Shown here: positions 16,702 to 26,286 of the stretch, in pieces
Position numbering within the stretch: the stretch's first letter is position 1
Layout: each line of letters opens with the position of its first letter
Assembly: GCA_017882455.1 (NCBI GenBank)
Contig: JADGPL010000010.1
Span: forward strand, 49,376-113,375
From: Solirubrobacteraceae bacterium
Lineage (GTDB): Bacteria > Actinomycetota > Thermoleophilia > Solirubrobacterales > Solirubrobacteraceae
DNA length: 64,000 nucleotides
Direction: 5' to 3'
Notes under the pieces: generated by a model
Seen by the model: the letters and a program-made list of their open reading frames with translations, nothing else
What the model was told of the DNA's origin: nothing
Databases searched by the model: none
Translations under genes and position numbers: made by a program

Positions 16702-16955
16702 GGCGCCGTCTCCCCGACGGCGGCGGACTCGGCCGGCTGCGGGCCGGGCGCCCGTGCGAGGGCGGTCCCGGCGTGCACCAGGAGCAGCTCCCCGGGCTGC
16801 ACGGGCTCGACGAGCGCCGTCTCCACGCTGGAGCGCCTGCCCTCTGCGTCGGAGCAGAGCGCGAGGCCGCGCTCGCTGTCCACGATGGCGACCCGCATGG
16901 GGATCGCCTGGTCGCCGCAGGTGATGCAACCGTGGGCGGCGACGCAGTCGGTCAT
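16698..16955 (-). CDS. HupF/HypC-like small hydrogenase assembly protein
   Basis: An 85-residue protein starting MTDCVAAHGCITCGDQA. It has three Cys in the first 13 residues, where classic HypC has a single Cys2. The second half (VETALVEPVQPGELLLVHAGTALARA) matches the beta-barrel and helix of HypC. It resembles the HupF-like proteins in some actinobacterial hydrogenase clusters. It sits between hypC and hypD, coupled to hypD by a GTGA overlap, and probably acts as a second client-specific chaperone or metal carrier. The exact role is not established. Confidence 0.75.
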   Translation of the reverse strand: MTDCVAAHGCITCGDQAIPMRVAIVDSERGLALCSDAEGRRSSVETALVEPVQPGELLLVHAGTALARAPGPQPAESAAVGETAP

Positions 16956-16985
16956 GCGGCCGAGTCTGTCATGGGTTGGATGCGA

Positions 16986-17264
16986 TCACTCGATCACGCT
17001 CGCCTTCAGCTCCTCGAGCTCCTGCTCGTAATCGGCTCCCATCTGCTCGAGAAGCCTGAGGGTGGCCCGCGCCTCGTCCTCGTCGACCTTGGAGAGCGCG
17101 AAGCCGACGTGGATCAGCACCCAGTCGCCGGGGGCGGCGCCGGTCTCGCCGACGTCCAGGAGCGCGATGTTGACAGTGCGCCGCACGCCCGCGACCTCGA
17201 CGGTGGCGAGACGGTTGACCTCATCCACCACCTCGACGATCTGTCCTGGAATCGCCAGGCACAC
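16986..17264 (-). CDS. hypC: Hydrogenase assembly chaperone HypC
   Basis: A 92-residue protein starting MCLAIPGQIVEV, with the essential Cys2 that holds the iron complex between HypD and the hydrogenase large subunit. DWVLIHVGFALSKVDEDEA is the conserved HypC core. The C-terminal helix is acidic and some 15 residues longer than minimal HypC. It lies 30 nt upstream of the HupF-like gene and 76 nt after the nickel permease. Confidence 0.95.
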   Translation of the reverse strand: MCLAIPGQIVEVVDEVNRLATVEVAGVRRTVNIALLDVGETGAAPGDWVLIHVGFALSKVDEDEARATLRLLEQMGADYEQELEELKASVIE

Positions 17265-17340
17265 GGCTACGGCCTCTCTAGCGCAAGCATCCTGATGAAC
17301 CCTACCCCCACTTGGCCCATAGGCGAAGGACTCGCTCGGG

Positions 17341-18468
17341 CTACTTGCCGACCTGCGCGCCCCAGCGCTCCTCGACGTGACCGAGCCTCCAGACGGCGAG
17401 TGCGACGGCCCAGGTGAGCACGAACATGCCGACGATGACGAAGCCGAGGAGGTTGACGTCGATGCTCTCGAACCACCTCCAGAAGGAGCCCGTCAGGTTC
17501 AGGTGCTCCGCGAACAGCCCGCCGAGCTCGATCGTGCCGACGACGAGCGCCACCGCCACCGAGAGCCCCGTCACGGCGAGGTTGTAGTAGACCTTGCGCA
17601 CCGGCTTGGAGTAGGCCCAGCCGTAGGCGAAGCTCATGAAGGAGCCATCGATCGTGTCCATCAGGCTCATGCCGGCGGCGAACAGCACGGGAAGGCACAG
17701 AATCGCGTACCACGGCAGCCCCGCGCCGGCGGCGCCGCCGGCGAGCACGAGCAGGGCGACCTCGGTGGCCGTGTCGAAGCCGAGGCCGAAGAGCACGCCG
17801 ATCGGATACATCTGGCGGGGTCTGCCGATCGCGTGAGTCATGCGCCCGAAGAGGCGGTTCATCAGCCCACGGCTGCTCAGCTGGCGCTCGAGCGCCTGCT
17901 CGTCGTAGACGCCCCTACGCATCTCACGGAAGACCTTGACGATGCCGAGCAGGATCGCCACATTGAGCGCGGCGATGACGTAGAGGAAGCTGCCCGAGAC
18001 GAGCGTTCCGATCGTGCCCGTGACGCGGTGAAGGCTCGAGCCGTGATGCGTCACGGGGCCGGCCAGCGACCTGATCCCGAGGGCGAGCGCGAGCGAGAGT
18101 GCGAAGACGATCGTGCAGTGCCCGAGCGAGAACCAGAAGCCAACGCTGAGAGGCCGCTTGCCTTCGGACATGAGCTTGCGCGTGGTGTTGTCGATCGCGG
18201 AGATGTGGTCGGCGTCGAAGGCGTGGCGCAAGCCGAGCGTGTAGGCGGTGACCCCGATGCCGACCGTGAAGGCTCCGGCGCTGCCCAGCTGGTAGTGGCG
18301 CGGCACGACCAGGGCGATGAGCATCAGGAAGCCGGCGAGATGCAGGCCGAGGACCACTGCGGCCATCAGCGCCAGCGTGCACTTCTGGCCACGGTCGAGT
18401 GATCCCATGGCCCGGCGCAGCCGCGCCCTGCCCGGCTCCGCCATGCAGCCGCCTCCGGGCGAGCTCAT
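17341..18468 (-). CDS. NiCoT-family nickel/cobalt permease (HoxN/NixA type)
   Basis: Imports Ni2+ or Co2+, here most likely nickel for the hydrogenase centre. The family signature HX4DH is seen in LRHAFDADHISAIDN (second membrane helix), and FSLGHCTIVFA and GFDTATEVALL are the other two conserved motifs. About eight membrane helices in 375 residues. Its place immediately upstream of hypC supports nickel. The ATG at 18468 is chosen; MGSLDRG at 18408 is an alternative. Only 1 nt separates it from the preceding lipoprotein gene. Confidence 0.92.
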   Translation of the reverse strand: MSSPGGGCMAEPGRARLRRAMGSLDRGQKCTLALMAAVVLGLHLAGFLMLIALVVPRHYQLGSAGAFTVGIGVTAYTLGLRHAFDADHISAIDNTTRKLMSEGKRPLSVGFWFSLGHCTIVFALSLALALGIRSLAGPVTHHGSSLHRVTGTIGTLVSGSFLYVIAALNVAILLGIVKVFREMRRGVYDEQALERQLSSRGLMNRLFGRMTHAIGRPRQMYPIGVLFGLGFDTATEVALLVLAGGAAGAGLPWYAILCLPVLFAAGMSLMDTIDGSFMSFAYGWAYSKPVRKVYYNLAVTGLSVAVALVVGTIELGGLFAEHLNLTGSFWRWFESIDVNLLGFVIVGMFVLTWAVALAVWRLGHVEERWGAQVGK

Positions 18469-18469
18469 C

Positions 18470-19471
18470 TCACGGTCGGACCAGCTGGTAGATGCGGATC
18501 TGCCCGGCGGTGCTCGGGGCGAGGAACGAGGAGACCTGGTAGGTGGAGCCGTGGTACTTGACAGAGCCGCTGTCAGGCAGCGAGGAGGGACCCGGGCGCG
18601 TGCTGCCGGCGAGCTGGCGTGAACCCGAGCGGACGTAGAGCAGCCCGTGAGTGAGCGTCCTGACGAGCCTGATGTAGCCGGGGAAGCTCGCGGGCGCGAG
18701 CGTGAAGCGACGCGATATCAGCTGCGCGGCGTGCGCGAGCTCGGCGCTCTTGATCTCGGCGCAGGTGCTGGCCGACAGCGAGGCGGGCACGGGCACGAGC
18801 AGCGAGATCCGCAACGGTCCGCCGGGAAAGGAGCGGGCGTTGAAGGAGAAGGCCTGGTAGAGCACGCGCCCGTAGGTGACGGGGCCGTGGGCCGGGATGC
18901 TCGCCGGGCCGGGCGTGAGCAGCCCTTCGATCGGCAGCTGGCGCGCGCCCACGCGCATCGCCAGTGGCACCCCGAGGAAGCGGGAGACGAGCTTTACGTA
19001 TCCGAGGTCGTCCTGGACGGAGAGGACGTAGTGGCCGATCGTGCGCCCGTTCAGGCGCAGGCGACCGCTGACGGGCGCGAGGATGTAGGGGCCGCCCACG
19101 TCGGCGAGCACGGTGGAGCCCGTGGTGATCCGCAGGCGCACGATGTGGGTGTGGGAGTAGACGAGGCTCGTGACGGCCGCTTCGATGGCACCGCGGTTCC
19201 CGCTCGCCACGGCACTCAGCAGCGGGCCGTACCCCTCAACCTGGCGCTGGTCGCTCTGCGTCTCCGAGCTCGAGAGCTCGGAGCCGTAGATCCGCGTGGC
19301 CACTTCGCCGGCGGCGTGGGCCAGCACCTCCGGTGCGGCCGGGCCGCAATCCGGCCGCGCCAACGGAGCGACGACGCTGCCCACGGACGCCGTCTGTGCG
19401 GAGGCGCCACACGCGCCGAGCGCCAAGCCCAAGAGCGCGGCTGCCACGGCGGGAACTGCGCGCGTGCTCAT
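18470..19471 (-). CDS. Putative lipoprotein with cache-like repeats, unknown function
   Basis: A 333-residue exported protein. The signal peptide ends in a lipobox LGLALGACG, so Cys20 is probably lipidated. The body holds repeated beta-rich segments (GPYILAPVSGRLRLNG, GYVKLVSRFLGVPLAMRVG, GYIRLVRTLTHGLLYVRSG). These look like two or three copies of a PDC/cache-type extracellular sensor fold. First gene of the nickel permease-hyp gene string, ending 1 nt before it. It could be a periplasm-side ligand sensor or an anchor; no catalytic motif seen. Confidence 0.6.
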   Translation of the reverse strand: MSTRAVPAVAAALLGLALGACGASAQTASVGSVVAPLARPDCGPAAPEVLAHAAGEVATRIYGSELSSSETQSDQRQVEGYGPLLSAVASGNRGAIEAAVTSLVYSHTHIVRLRITTGSTVLADVGGPYILAPVSGRLRLNGRTIGHYVLSVQDDLGYVKLVSRFLGVPLAMRVGARQLPIEGLLTPGPASIPAHGPVTYGRVLYQAFSFNARSFPGGPLRISLLVPVPASLSASTCAEIKSAELAHAAQLISRRFTLAPASFPGYIRLVRTLTHGLLYVRSGSRQLAGSTRPGPSSLPDSGSVKYHGSTYQVSSFLAPSTAGQIRIYQLVRP

Positions 19472-19480
19472 CAGTGTGTG

Positions 19481-20803
<1,323 letters not shown>

Positions 20804-20855
20804 CGGCTCTCCTTTTCTGGCCGGGGGCGCGACATAGTCTTCCACCACCGACTAC

Positions 20856-20873
20856 GTATAACTATGGCTATAC
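20856..20873. promoter_or_regulatory. Palindrome of the GTATAAC family (copy 3), upstream of fumC
   Basis: GTATAACTATGGCTATAC: an imperfect 18-nt inverted repeat identical at 17 of 18 positions to the copy at 46790. It sits 53-70 nt before the fumC start codon, where a repressor or activator of fumC would bind. Its TATA-rich arms could also supply the -10 region of the fumC promoter. Confidence 0.5.
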
Positions 20874-20971
20874 AGGCTCACTGAAGAAAGATATGGATCC
20901 TGACGGGGGGATCCGGCGGGGCCGCCTTGATGAACGTCCGCGCCCCCCGGTGTCCGCCGCCACCATGGACC

Positions 20972-21811
20972 CTATCCGCAGAAGGCGGCAAGCTCGCGAG
21001 CGAGCCCGACGGGGTCGTCGTAGGCCATCAGGAACCCGGTGCTCTCGAGCACGCGCAGCTGCCCGCGGGGGAGCCTGCGCAGCGCCTCTTCGGCGCCGGC
21101 GAGGGGATGCATGCGGTCCTGGTCGGCCCACAGCAGCAGCACGGGCATGTCCAGGCGCGGATAGAGCTCCAGCAGCTGTGTCTGGGCCCCGCGCGGCCAG
21201 CTGCGTGCGCATATGGCCCAGGAGCGGGCGAGGCTGGAGTTGCCGGGAACGTCGGCGAAGGCGTGGCGGAAGAGGTCTGCTGCGGCCGGGTTCCCGCGAA
21301 CCGAGAGGCGCATCCCCCGCTCCGGCGTGAACAGCGCTCGCGCCCCGTAGGAGAGCAGGCTGTCGAGACCGGGGACCGCAGCGGCGCGGGCGCCGAGCTG
21401 CCAGGCGGCGCGCGCGCGCGAGTTGGCGGGCGGGACGTGCATGCGGTTTCCCATCAGCACCAGGCGCGCGGGCCTGACCTGCCCGCGCAGGACGGAGTGC
21501 ATGAGGATCTCGGCGCCAGCGCCGTGGCCGGCCAGCAGGGGCCTCGGGCCGAGCACCTCGGCGGAGAAGCCGCCGAGCACCTCGGCGAACCAGTCGAGCG
21601 TGTAGGGGTGGCGGGGACGGTGCTCGGAATCGCCGTGGAGGGGAAGGTCGGGGAGGACCACCCGAAAGCGGTCGGAGAGCTGCTCGACGGCCGGCTCCCA
21701 CTCCTTGTGGGAGAGCAGTTCGGAATGCAGCAGGGCGAGCGGGGGGCCGGCGCCGAGCTCACGGTAGGCCACGCGGGCGCCATCGTGATGGTGATAGAGA
21801 CGCAGTCGCAC
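20972..21811 (-). CDS. Alpha/beta-hydrolase fold protein lacking the catalytic serine
   Basis: A 279-residue alpha/beta hydrolase-fold protein: ELGAGPPLALLHS (oxyanion region), VVLPDLPLHGDS, then the nucleophile elbow LLAGHGAGAEI, in which the usual G-x-S-x-G serine is Gly. The acid position is kept in LLWADQDRMHP. The histidine region reads STGFLMAYDDP, without the expected GH. Two of three triad residues therefore seem lost, which suggests a non-catalytic protein or a different chemistry. GTG 21811 is preferred over the GTG at 21841, which lies inside a palindrome. Divergent from ileS. Confidence 0.7.
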   Translation of the reverse strand: MRLRLYHHHDGARVAYRELGAGPPLALLHSELLSHKEWEPAVEQLSDRFRVVLPDLPLHGDSEHRPRHPYTLDWFAEVLGGFSAEVLGPRPLLAGHGAGAEILMHSVLRGQVRPARLVLMGNRMHVPPANSRARAAWQLGARAAAVPGLDSLLSYGARALFTPERGMRLSVRGNPAAADLFRHAFADVPGNSSLARSWAICARSWPRGAQTQLLELYPRLDMPVLLLWADQDRMHPLAGAEEALRRLPRGQLRVLESTGFLMAYDDPVGLARELAAFCG

Positions 21812-21820
21812 CTGCTCATC

Positions 21821-21845
21821 GTAGGTGGCGCACTGCCGCACCTAC
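21821..21845. promoter_or_regulatory. Inverted repeat between the hydrolase-like gene and ileS
   Basis: GTAGGTG and CACCTAC arms (7 nt, perfect) are separated by 11 nt. They fill the short gap between the divergent GTG at 21811 and the ileS start. TACAAT at 21843-21848 is a good -10 box for ileS and overlaps the right arm, so a protein bound here would block ileS. Its presence suggests that GTG 21859 may be the real ileS start. Confidence 0.4.
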
Positions 21846-21846
21846 A

Positions 21847-24800
21847 ATGGGCCGCCCTGTGAGCCAGAGCAGATCAGATCCGTTGATACCCCGCCGCGAG
21901 GTGGACCCCCGTCGGGAGCTGCCGGAGCTGGAGCTCGAGGTGCTCGAGCGCTGGCGCGAGCGGGACGTGTTCGCGGAGTCGCTGCGGATGCGGGCGGGGG
22001 CGAAGCAGTGGGTCTTCTACGAGGGGCCACCGACGGCCAACGGCCCGCCGGGCTCCCACCACGTGCTCTCGCGCGTGTTCAAGGACATCTACCCCCGCTT
22101 TCAGACGATGCGCGGCTACCGCGTGGAGCGCAAGGGCGGCTGGGACTGCCATGGCCTTCCAGTCGAGATCGCGGTGGAAGAGAAGCTCGGCATCACCCAC
22201 AAGTCGGAAATCGAGGAGAAGGTGGGGATCGAGGCCTTCAACGCGGAGTGCAGGGCGTCGGTGTTCACGTTCCTGGAGGAGTGGGACCGGCTGACCGAGC
22301 GGATCGGCTTCTGGCTGGATCTGGAGCACGCCTACCGGACGCTCGATGAGACCTACATCGAGTCGGTGTGGTGGGCGCTTTCGCAGATCGACGATCGCGG
22401 GCTGCTGTATGAGGGCAACAAGGTGGTGCCATACTGCCCGCGCTGCGAGACCACGCTCTCCTCACACGAGGTGGCCCTCGGCTACAAGGACGTTGTCGAT
22501 CCGAGCGTCTTCCTGAAGCTCCCGGTGAGCAGCGGGCCGGAGAAGCTGCTCGTGTGGACGACAACGCCGTGGACGCTGCCCGGGAACGTGGCGGTGGCGG
22601 TCTCACCGACGGCGACCTACGCGCTGGTGCGCCTCGCCGGCGAGGACTTCCTGCTGGCGGAGGCACGGGTGGAGGCGGTGCTGGGCGAGGGAGTGGAGGT
22701 GCTCGACCGCTTCTCGGGAGCGGAGCTGGTGAGCAGATACCGGGGCTACCGCGGACCGATCTTCGATGCGAGCGATCGTGAGGCGGGGCCGCTGCCGATC
22801 CTGGCGGACGAGTTCGTGACGACCGAGGACGGCACGGGGATCGTGCACCTGGCGCCGGCCTTCGGCGAGGAGGACTACCGCGTGGCGGCCGGCGCCCCGC
22901 AGGTCCCCTTCGACCCGACGCGGGCGGGCACGCTGTACAACCCGGTCAAGCCGGACGGCACCTACGACGAGCGCGTGCGCAGCCGTACGGGGGACTCCTA
23001 TGCGGGCCGCTTCGTCAAGGATCCCGCCCTGACGCAGGAGCTGATCGAGGACCTGCGCGAGCGCGGCCTGCTGCTGCGGGTGCAGGAGTACGAGCACTCC
23101 TACCCGCACTGCTGGCGCTGCGGAACACCGCTGCTGTACTACGCCAAACCGTCCTGGTACATCGCCACCTCGCGCCTGCGGGACGAGCTGCTGGCAGCCA
23201 ACGAGACCGTGCGGTGGCATCCGCCCCACGTCAAGCACGGTCGCTTCGGTGACTGGCTGAAGAACAACGTCGACTGGGCGCTCTCGCGTGAGCGCTACTG
23301 GGGAACGCCGCTGCCGGTGTGGCGCTGCGATGAGGGGCACGTGCACGTGGTCGGGTCCTTCGCCGAGCTGGCCGAGCGCTCGGGGGCCGAGCTCGATGAC
23401 CACCACCGCCCGTTCGTGGACGAGGTCTCCTTCCCCTGCCCACATATTGAGGATGGGGAGGCGTGCGGAGTGGTGATGAGGCGCGTGCCGGAGGTGATCG
23501 ACGTGTGGTTCGACTCGGGCGCGATGCCGTTCGCCCAGCACCACTTCCCGTTCGAGAGCGAGTCGGTGTTCGAGGCCAGCTTCCCGGCGGACTTCATCTG
23601 CGAGGCCCAGGACCAGACGCGTGGCTGGTTCTACTCGCTGCTGGCGGTGGCGACCCTCCTGTCGAAGGGAGCGCCCTACCGCAACGTGGTCTGTCTGGGA
23701 CTGATCCTGGACGAGGACGGCCAGAAGATGTCGAAGTCCAAAGGCAACACGGTGGAGCCGTGGCAGGTTCTGGACAACTATGGCGCGGACGCCTTCCGCT
23801 GGTACTTCTTCACCTCCAAGCAGCCCTGGGACGGCTACCGCTTCTCGGCGGAGACGATCGGGGAAGGGGTGCGGCTGTTCCTCAAGCAGCTGTGGTCGAC
23901 CTACTACTTCTACGTCCTCTACGCCAAAGCCTCGGCCGATGAGCTGAGCGCGGCCGGCGCCGAGGGCGCGGACACGGACGGCACGGAGGAGGGACCGGAC
24001 GCGGACCTCGACCGCTGGGCGCTGTCGCGCACGGCGGGCACCGCGGAGCTCGTGGCCGAGCGCCTGGACGCCTACGACGCCACCACGGCGGGCAGGGCGA
24101 TCGCAAGCCTCGTGGACGAGCTCTCCAACTGGTACGTGCGGCGCTCGCGCAGGCGCTTCTGGGACGGCGATCCAGCGGCCTTCCGGACGTTGCGCACGTG
24201 CCTGCTGACCGTGTCGAAGCTCCTGGCGCCGCTGTGCCCGTTCATCGCGGATGAGATCTACGACAACCTCGACGGGACGCTGACGAGCGTGCATCTTTGC
24301 GACTTCCCCACGGGGGCCGAGGTGGGCGAGCGCGACGAGCAGCTCGAGCAGGCGATGGCGCTGGCGCGCGAGACCGTGCGCCTGGGCCTGGGGGCGCGCG
24401 GCAAGGCCAAGATCAAGGTGCGCCAGCCGCTGGGCGAGGCGGTGGTGGTGGCCGACGGGCGCGAGCGCGAGGCGATCGAGCGCCTGGCCGAGGTGGTGCG
24501 CGAGGAGCTGAACGTGCGGGAGGTGCGCTTCGTGGCAGCGGCCGAGGAGCTCGGCAGCTACGAGGTCAAGGCCAACTACCGCACGCTGGGGCCCCTGTTC
24601 GGCAAGGACATGCCGCTGGCGGCCGAGGCGGTCGCGGCGCTCGATCCGGCGCACGTGGCGGAGGCGCTTCGGGGCGGCGAAGGGATCGGGATCTCGGCGG
24701 GCGAGCGCGAGCACACGCTCTCGGCGCAGGACGTGATCGTGACGATGCGGGCCCCGGACGGCTACAGCGTGGAGCGCGAGGGCGCACATGCGGTGGCGCT

Positions 24801-25113
24801 CGACCTGGAGATCGACGGCGAGCTGCGACGCGAGGGCCGGGCACGCGAGATCGTGCACGCCGTGCAGAACGCGCGCAAGACGGCGGGGCTGCAGGTGGAG
24901 GACCGGATCGAGCTCGCGCTCGACGGCGCCCCCGAGCTGATCGACGCGGCGGCCACGCACCGCGACTACATCATGGGCGAGACGCTGGCGCTCGACCTGG
25001 ACGTAGCCGACCGCGCCGCCCGGGAGAGCGCGAGGATGGACTACTCAGAGCAGACCGAGGTTGACGGCCTGTCTCTGAGCATCTCGCTGAGCCGAGCGCA
25101 CAAGCCCGGCTGA
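21847..25113 (+). CDS. ileS: Isoleucyl-tRNA synthetase (long, eukaryote-like type)
   Basis: Charges tRNA-Ile. The 1088-residue class I enzyme has a divergent HIGH motif in SHHVLSRVFKD and a canonical MSKSKGN. GCxxC-like zinc or structural pairs (YCPRCETT, HCWRCGTP) and the editing domain (VVWTTTPWTLPGN-type segment LLVWTTTPWTLPG) are present. Length and motif form match the type that resists mupirocin in other bacteria, which is family knowledge only. ATG 21847 is used, but no ribosome-binding site precedes it and a TACAAT box overlaps it. GTG 21859 is a serious alternative. Confidence 0.96.
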   Translation: MGRPVSQSRSDPLIPRREVDPRRELPELELEVLERWRERDVFAESLRMRAGAKQWVFYEGPPTANGPPGSHHVLSRVFKDIYPRFQTMRGYRVERKGGWDCHGLPVEIAVEEKLGITHKSEIEEKVGIEAFNAECRASVFTFLEEWDRLTERIGFWLDLEHAYRTLDETYIESVWWALSQIDDRGLLYEGNKVVPYCPRCETTLSSHEVALGYKDVVDPSVFLKLPVSSGPEKLLVWTTTPWTLPGNVAVAVSPTATYALVRLAGEDFLLAEARVEAVLGEGVEVLDRFSGAELVSRYRGYRGPIFDASDREAGPLPILADEFVTTEDGTGIVHLAPAFGEEDYRVAAGAPQVPFDPTRAGTLYNPVKPDGTYDERVRSRTGDSYAGRFVKDPALTQELIEDLRERGLLLRVQEYEHSYPHCWRCGTPLLYYAKPSWYIATSRLRDELLAANETVRWHPPHVKHGRFGDWLKNNVDWALSRERYWGTPLPVWRCDEGHVHVVGSFAELAERSGAELDDHHRPFVDEVSFPCPHIEDGEACGVVMRRVPEVIDVWFDSGAMPFAQHHFPFESESVFEASFPADFICEAQDQTRGWFYSLLAVATLLSKGAPYRNVVCLGLILDEDGQKMSKSKGNTVEPWQVLDNYGADAFRWYFFTSKQPWDGYRFSAETIGEGVRLFLKQLWSTYYFYVLYAKASADELSAAGAEGADTDGTEEGPDADLDRWALSRTAGTAELVAERLDAYDATTAGRAIASLVDELSNWYVRRSRRRFWDGDPAAFRTLRTCLLTVSKLLAPLCPFIADEIYDNLDGTLTSVHLCDFPTGAEVGERDEQLEQAMALARETVRLGLGARGKAKIKVRQPLGEAVVVADGREREAIERLAEVVREELNVREVRFVAAAEELGSYEVKANYRTLGPLFGKDMPLAAEAVAALDPAHVAEALRGGEGIGISAGEREHTLSAQDVIVTMRAPDGYSVEREGAHAVALDLEIDGELRREGRAREIVHAVQNARKTAGLQVEDRIELALDGAPELIDAAATHRDYIMGETLALDLDVADRAARESARMDYSEQTEVDGLSLSISLSRAHKPG

Positions 25114-25118
25114 GCGTC

Positions 25119-25451
25119 CTAAGCTGCCGAGAGCGAGGGCTCCAGCTCTTGCTCGAGCTTCTTCTTGGGGTAGGCGCCGACGACGGTCTTGACGGGCTGG
25201 CCGCCCTTGAACAGGATCATGGTCGGGATCGAGAGCACCTGGAAGCGCGCGGCTGTCTGCGGGTTCTCGTCGATGTCGAGCTTGACGATGCGCAGGTCAG
25301 GGCGCTCTGAGGCGATCTCCTCGAGGACCGGGGCCACGACGCGGCAGGGACCGCACCACGGGGCCCAGAAGTCGACGAGCACGGGACCCTCGGCCTCGAT
25401 GACCTCGGCGTCGAAGTTGTTGTCGGTGATTTGGGTCAGGGTGCCTGCCAT
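25119..25451 (-). CDS. trxA: Thioredoxin
   Basis: A 110-residue thioredoxin with the redox motif APWCGPCR at about residues 31-38 and the conserved cis-Pro in SIPTMILFKGG. Reduces protein disulfides in the cytoplasm. The ATG at 25451 follows GAGGAG at normal spacing. TATAGT at 25481-25486 (minus strand) is a plausible -10 box, so trxA may have its own promoter although it follows the SpoIIM-like gene. Ends 5 nt from the convergent ileS. Confidence 0.96.
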   Translation of the reverse strand: MAGTLTQITDNNFDAEVIEAEGPVLVDFWAPWCGPCRVVAPVLEEIASERPDLRIVKLDIDENPQTAARFQVLSIPTMILFKGGQPVKTVVGAYPKKKLEQELEPSLSAA

Positions 25452-25510
25452 GGGGTCTCCTCATTGGTCGCTTGCACATCACTATACAAAATGAAGGAAG
25501 GGTTGCCGGC

Positions 25511-26260
25511 TCAGCGAACGGTCACGACCCAGCCTTCGGAGTTCCGCACGATCGGCGGGTGGATGTGGGTCAGCGCGGTGAAGAGATGCGGCGAGACATA
25601 GACCTCGATCAGCGCAGCGATGATCAGCACGGGCACGGCCACTGCGACGGTCACGAGCGTGGCGGCGAGCAGCTGCTCCCACTCGCCGCGGCGGCTGGCG
25701 ATGATCCAGGCGGCCAAGGGCAGGAACAGGGCGATGAGCTCGGGGACGGCATGGGGGAGCACCCCGAGCAGCAACAGCGCGGGCGAGACGCGCAGGAAGT
25801 TGGAGACGCCGGCGAGCGTGTGCCCGATCAGGTAGGCCTGGGCGCTCAGCGAGAAGGTGGTGGCGGCGACCACGAAGGCGATCGCCAGGCGCCCCCCGTG
25901 TTCGTGAACCCAGCGCGAGACGCCACTGTGGTGCTCGGCCTGAAGCGGCAGCGAGCTCCCGGCGATGAAGCCCGCCACGCAGGCCATCGCGTGCAGCGCG
26001 AGCACGAGCGCGTTGCTGCGCAGCACGTGCAGCACGTCTCCCGTGTCGCCGACGGCGAAGGGCGGCTGCAGCGTGATGATCTGCTGGTAGCCGTGGTCGA
26101 GATACGCGACGACCAGCACCGCCAGCAGCAGTCCGGTGGCAGCGAGCGCGGAGCCCGCGATCCAGCGCCCCACGACGGCGCCTGGAGTGCGCTGCCACGT
26201 GCGCAGCGTCGCGCGCGTATGGCGCACGCCGTGGGCGAACGCGTATGCAGAAGCGTCCAT
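25511..26260 (-). CDS. SpoIIM/DUF95-family integral membrane protein
   Basis: A 249-residue protein with about six membrane helices. VLHVLRSNALVLALHAMACVAGFIAG and LLLGVLPHAVPELIALFLPLAAW are the conserved SpoIIM/DUF95 segments. In sporulating bacteria SpoIIM helps peptidoglycan remodelling; most actinobacterial homologues have no defined role. ATG 26260 is preferred because longer starts would overlap the mannosyltransferase gene upstream. Second gene of a mannosyltransferase-SpoIIM-thioredoxin string. Confidence 0.8.
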   Translation of the reverse strand: MDASAYAFAHGVRHTRATLRTWQRTPGAVVGRWIAGSALAATGLLLAVLVVAYLDHGYQQIITLQPPFAVGDTGDVLHVLRSNALVLALHAMACVAGFIAGSSLPLQAEHHSGVSRWVHEHGGRLAIAFVVAATTFSLSAQAYLIGHTLAGVSNFLRVSPALLLLGVLPHAVPELIALFLPLAAWIIASRRGEWEQLLAATLVTVAVAVPVLIIAALIEVYVSPHLFTALTHIHPPIVRNSEGWVVTVR

Positions 26261-26286
26261 CCCCTCTGCATCGGCGTCTGCGCCGG

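Noticed and set aside
22603..24960. A 785-codon frame antisense to ileS
   Set aside because: Pure shadow of ileS; its translation is rich in His/Arg/Gln/Leu with no motif.
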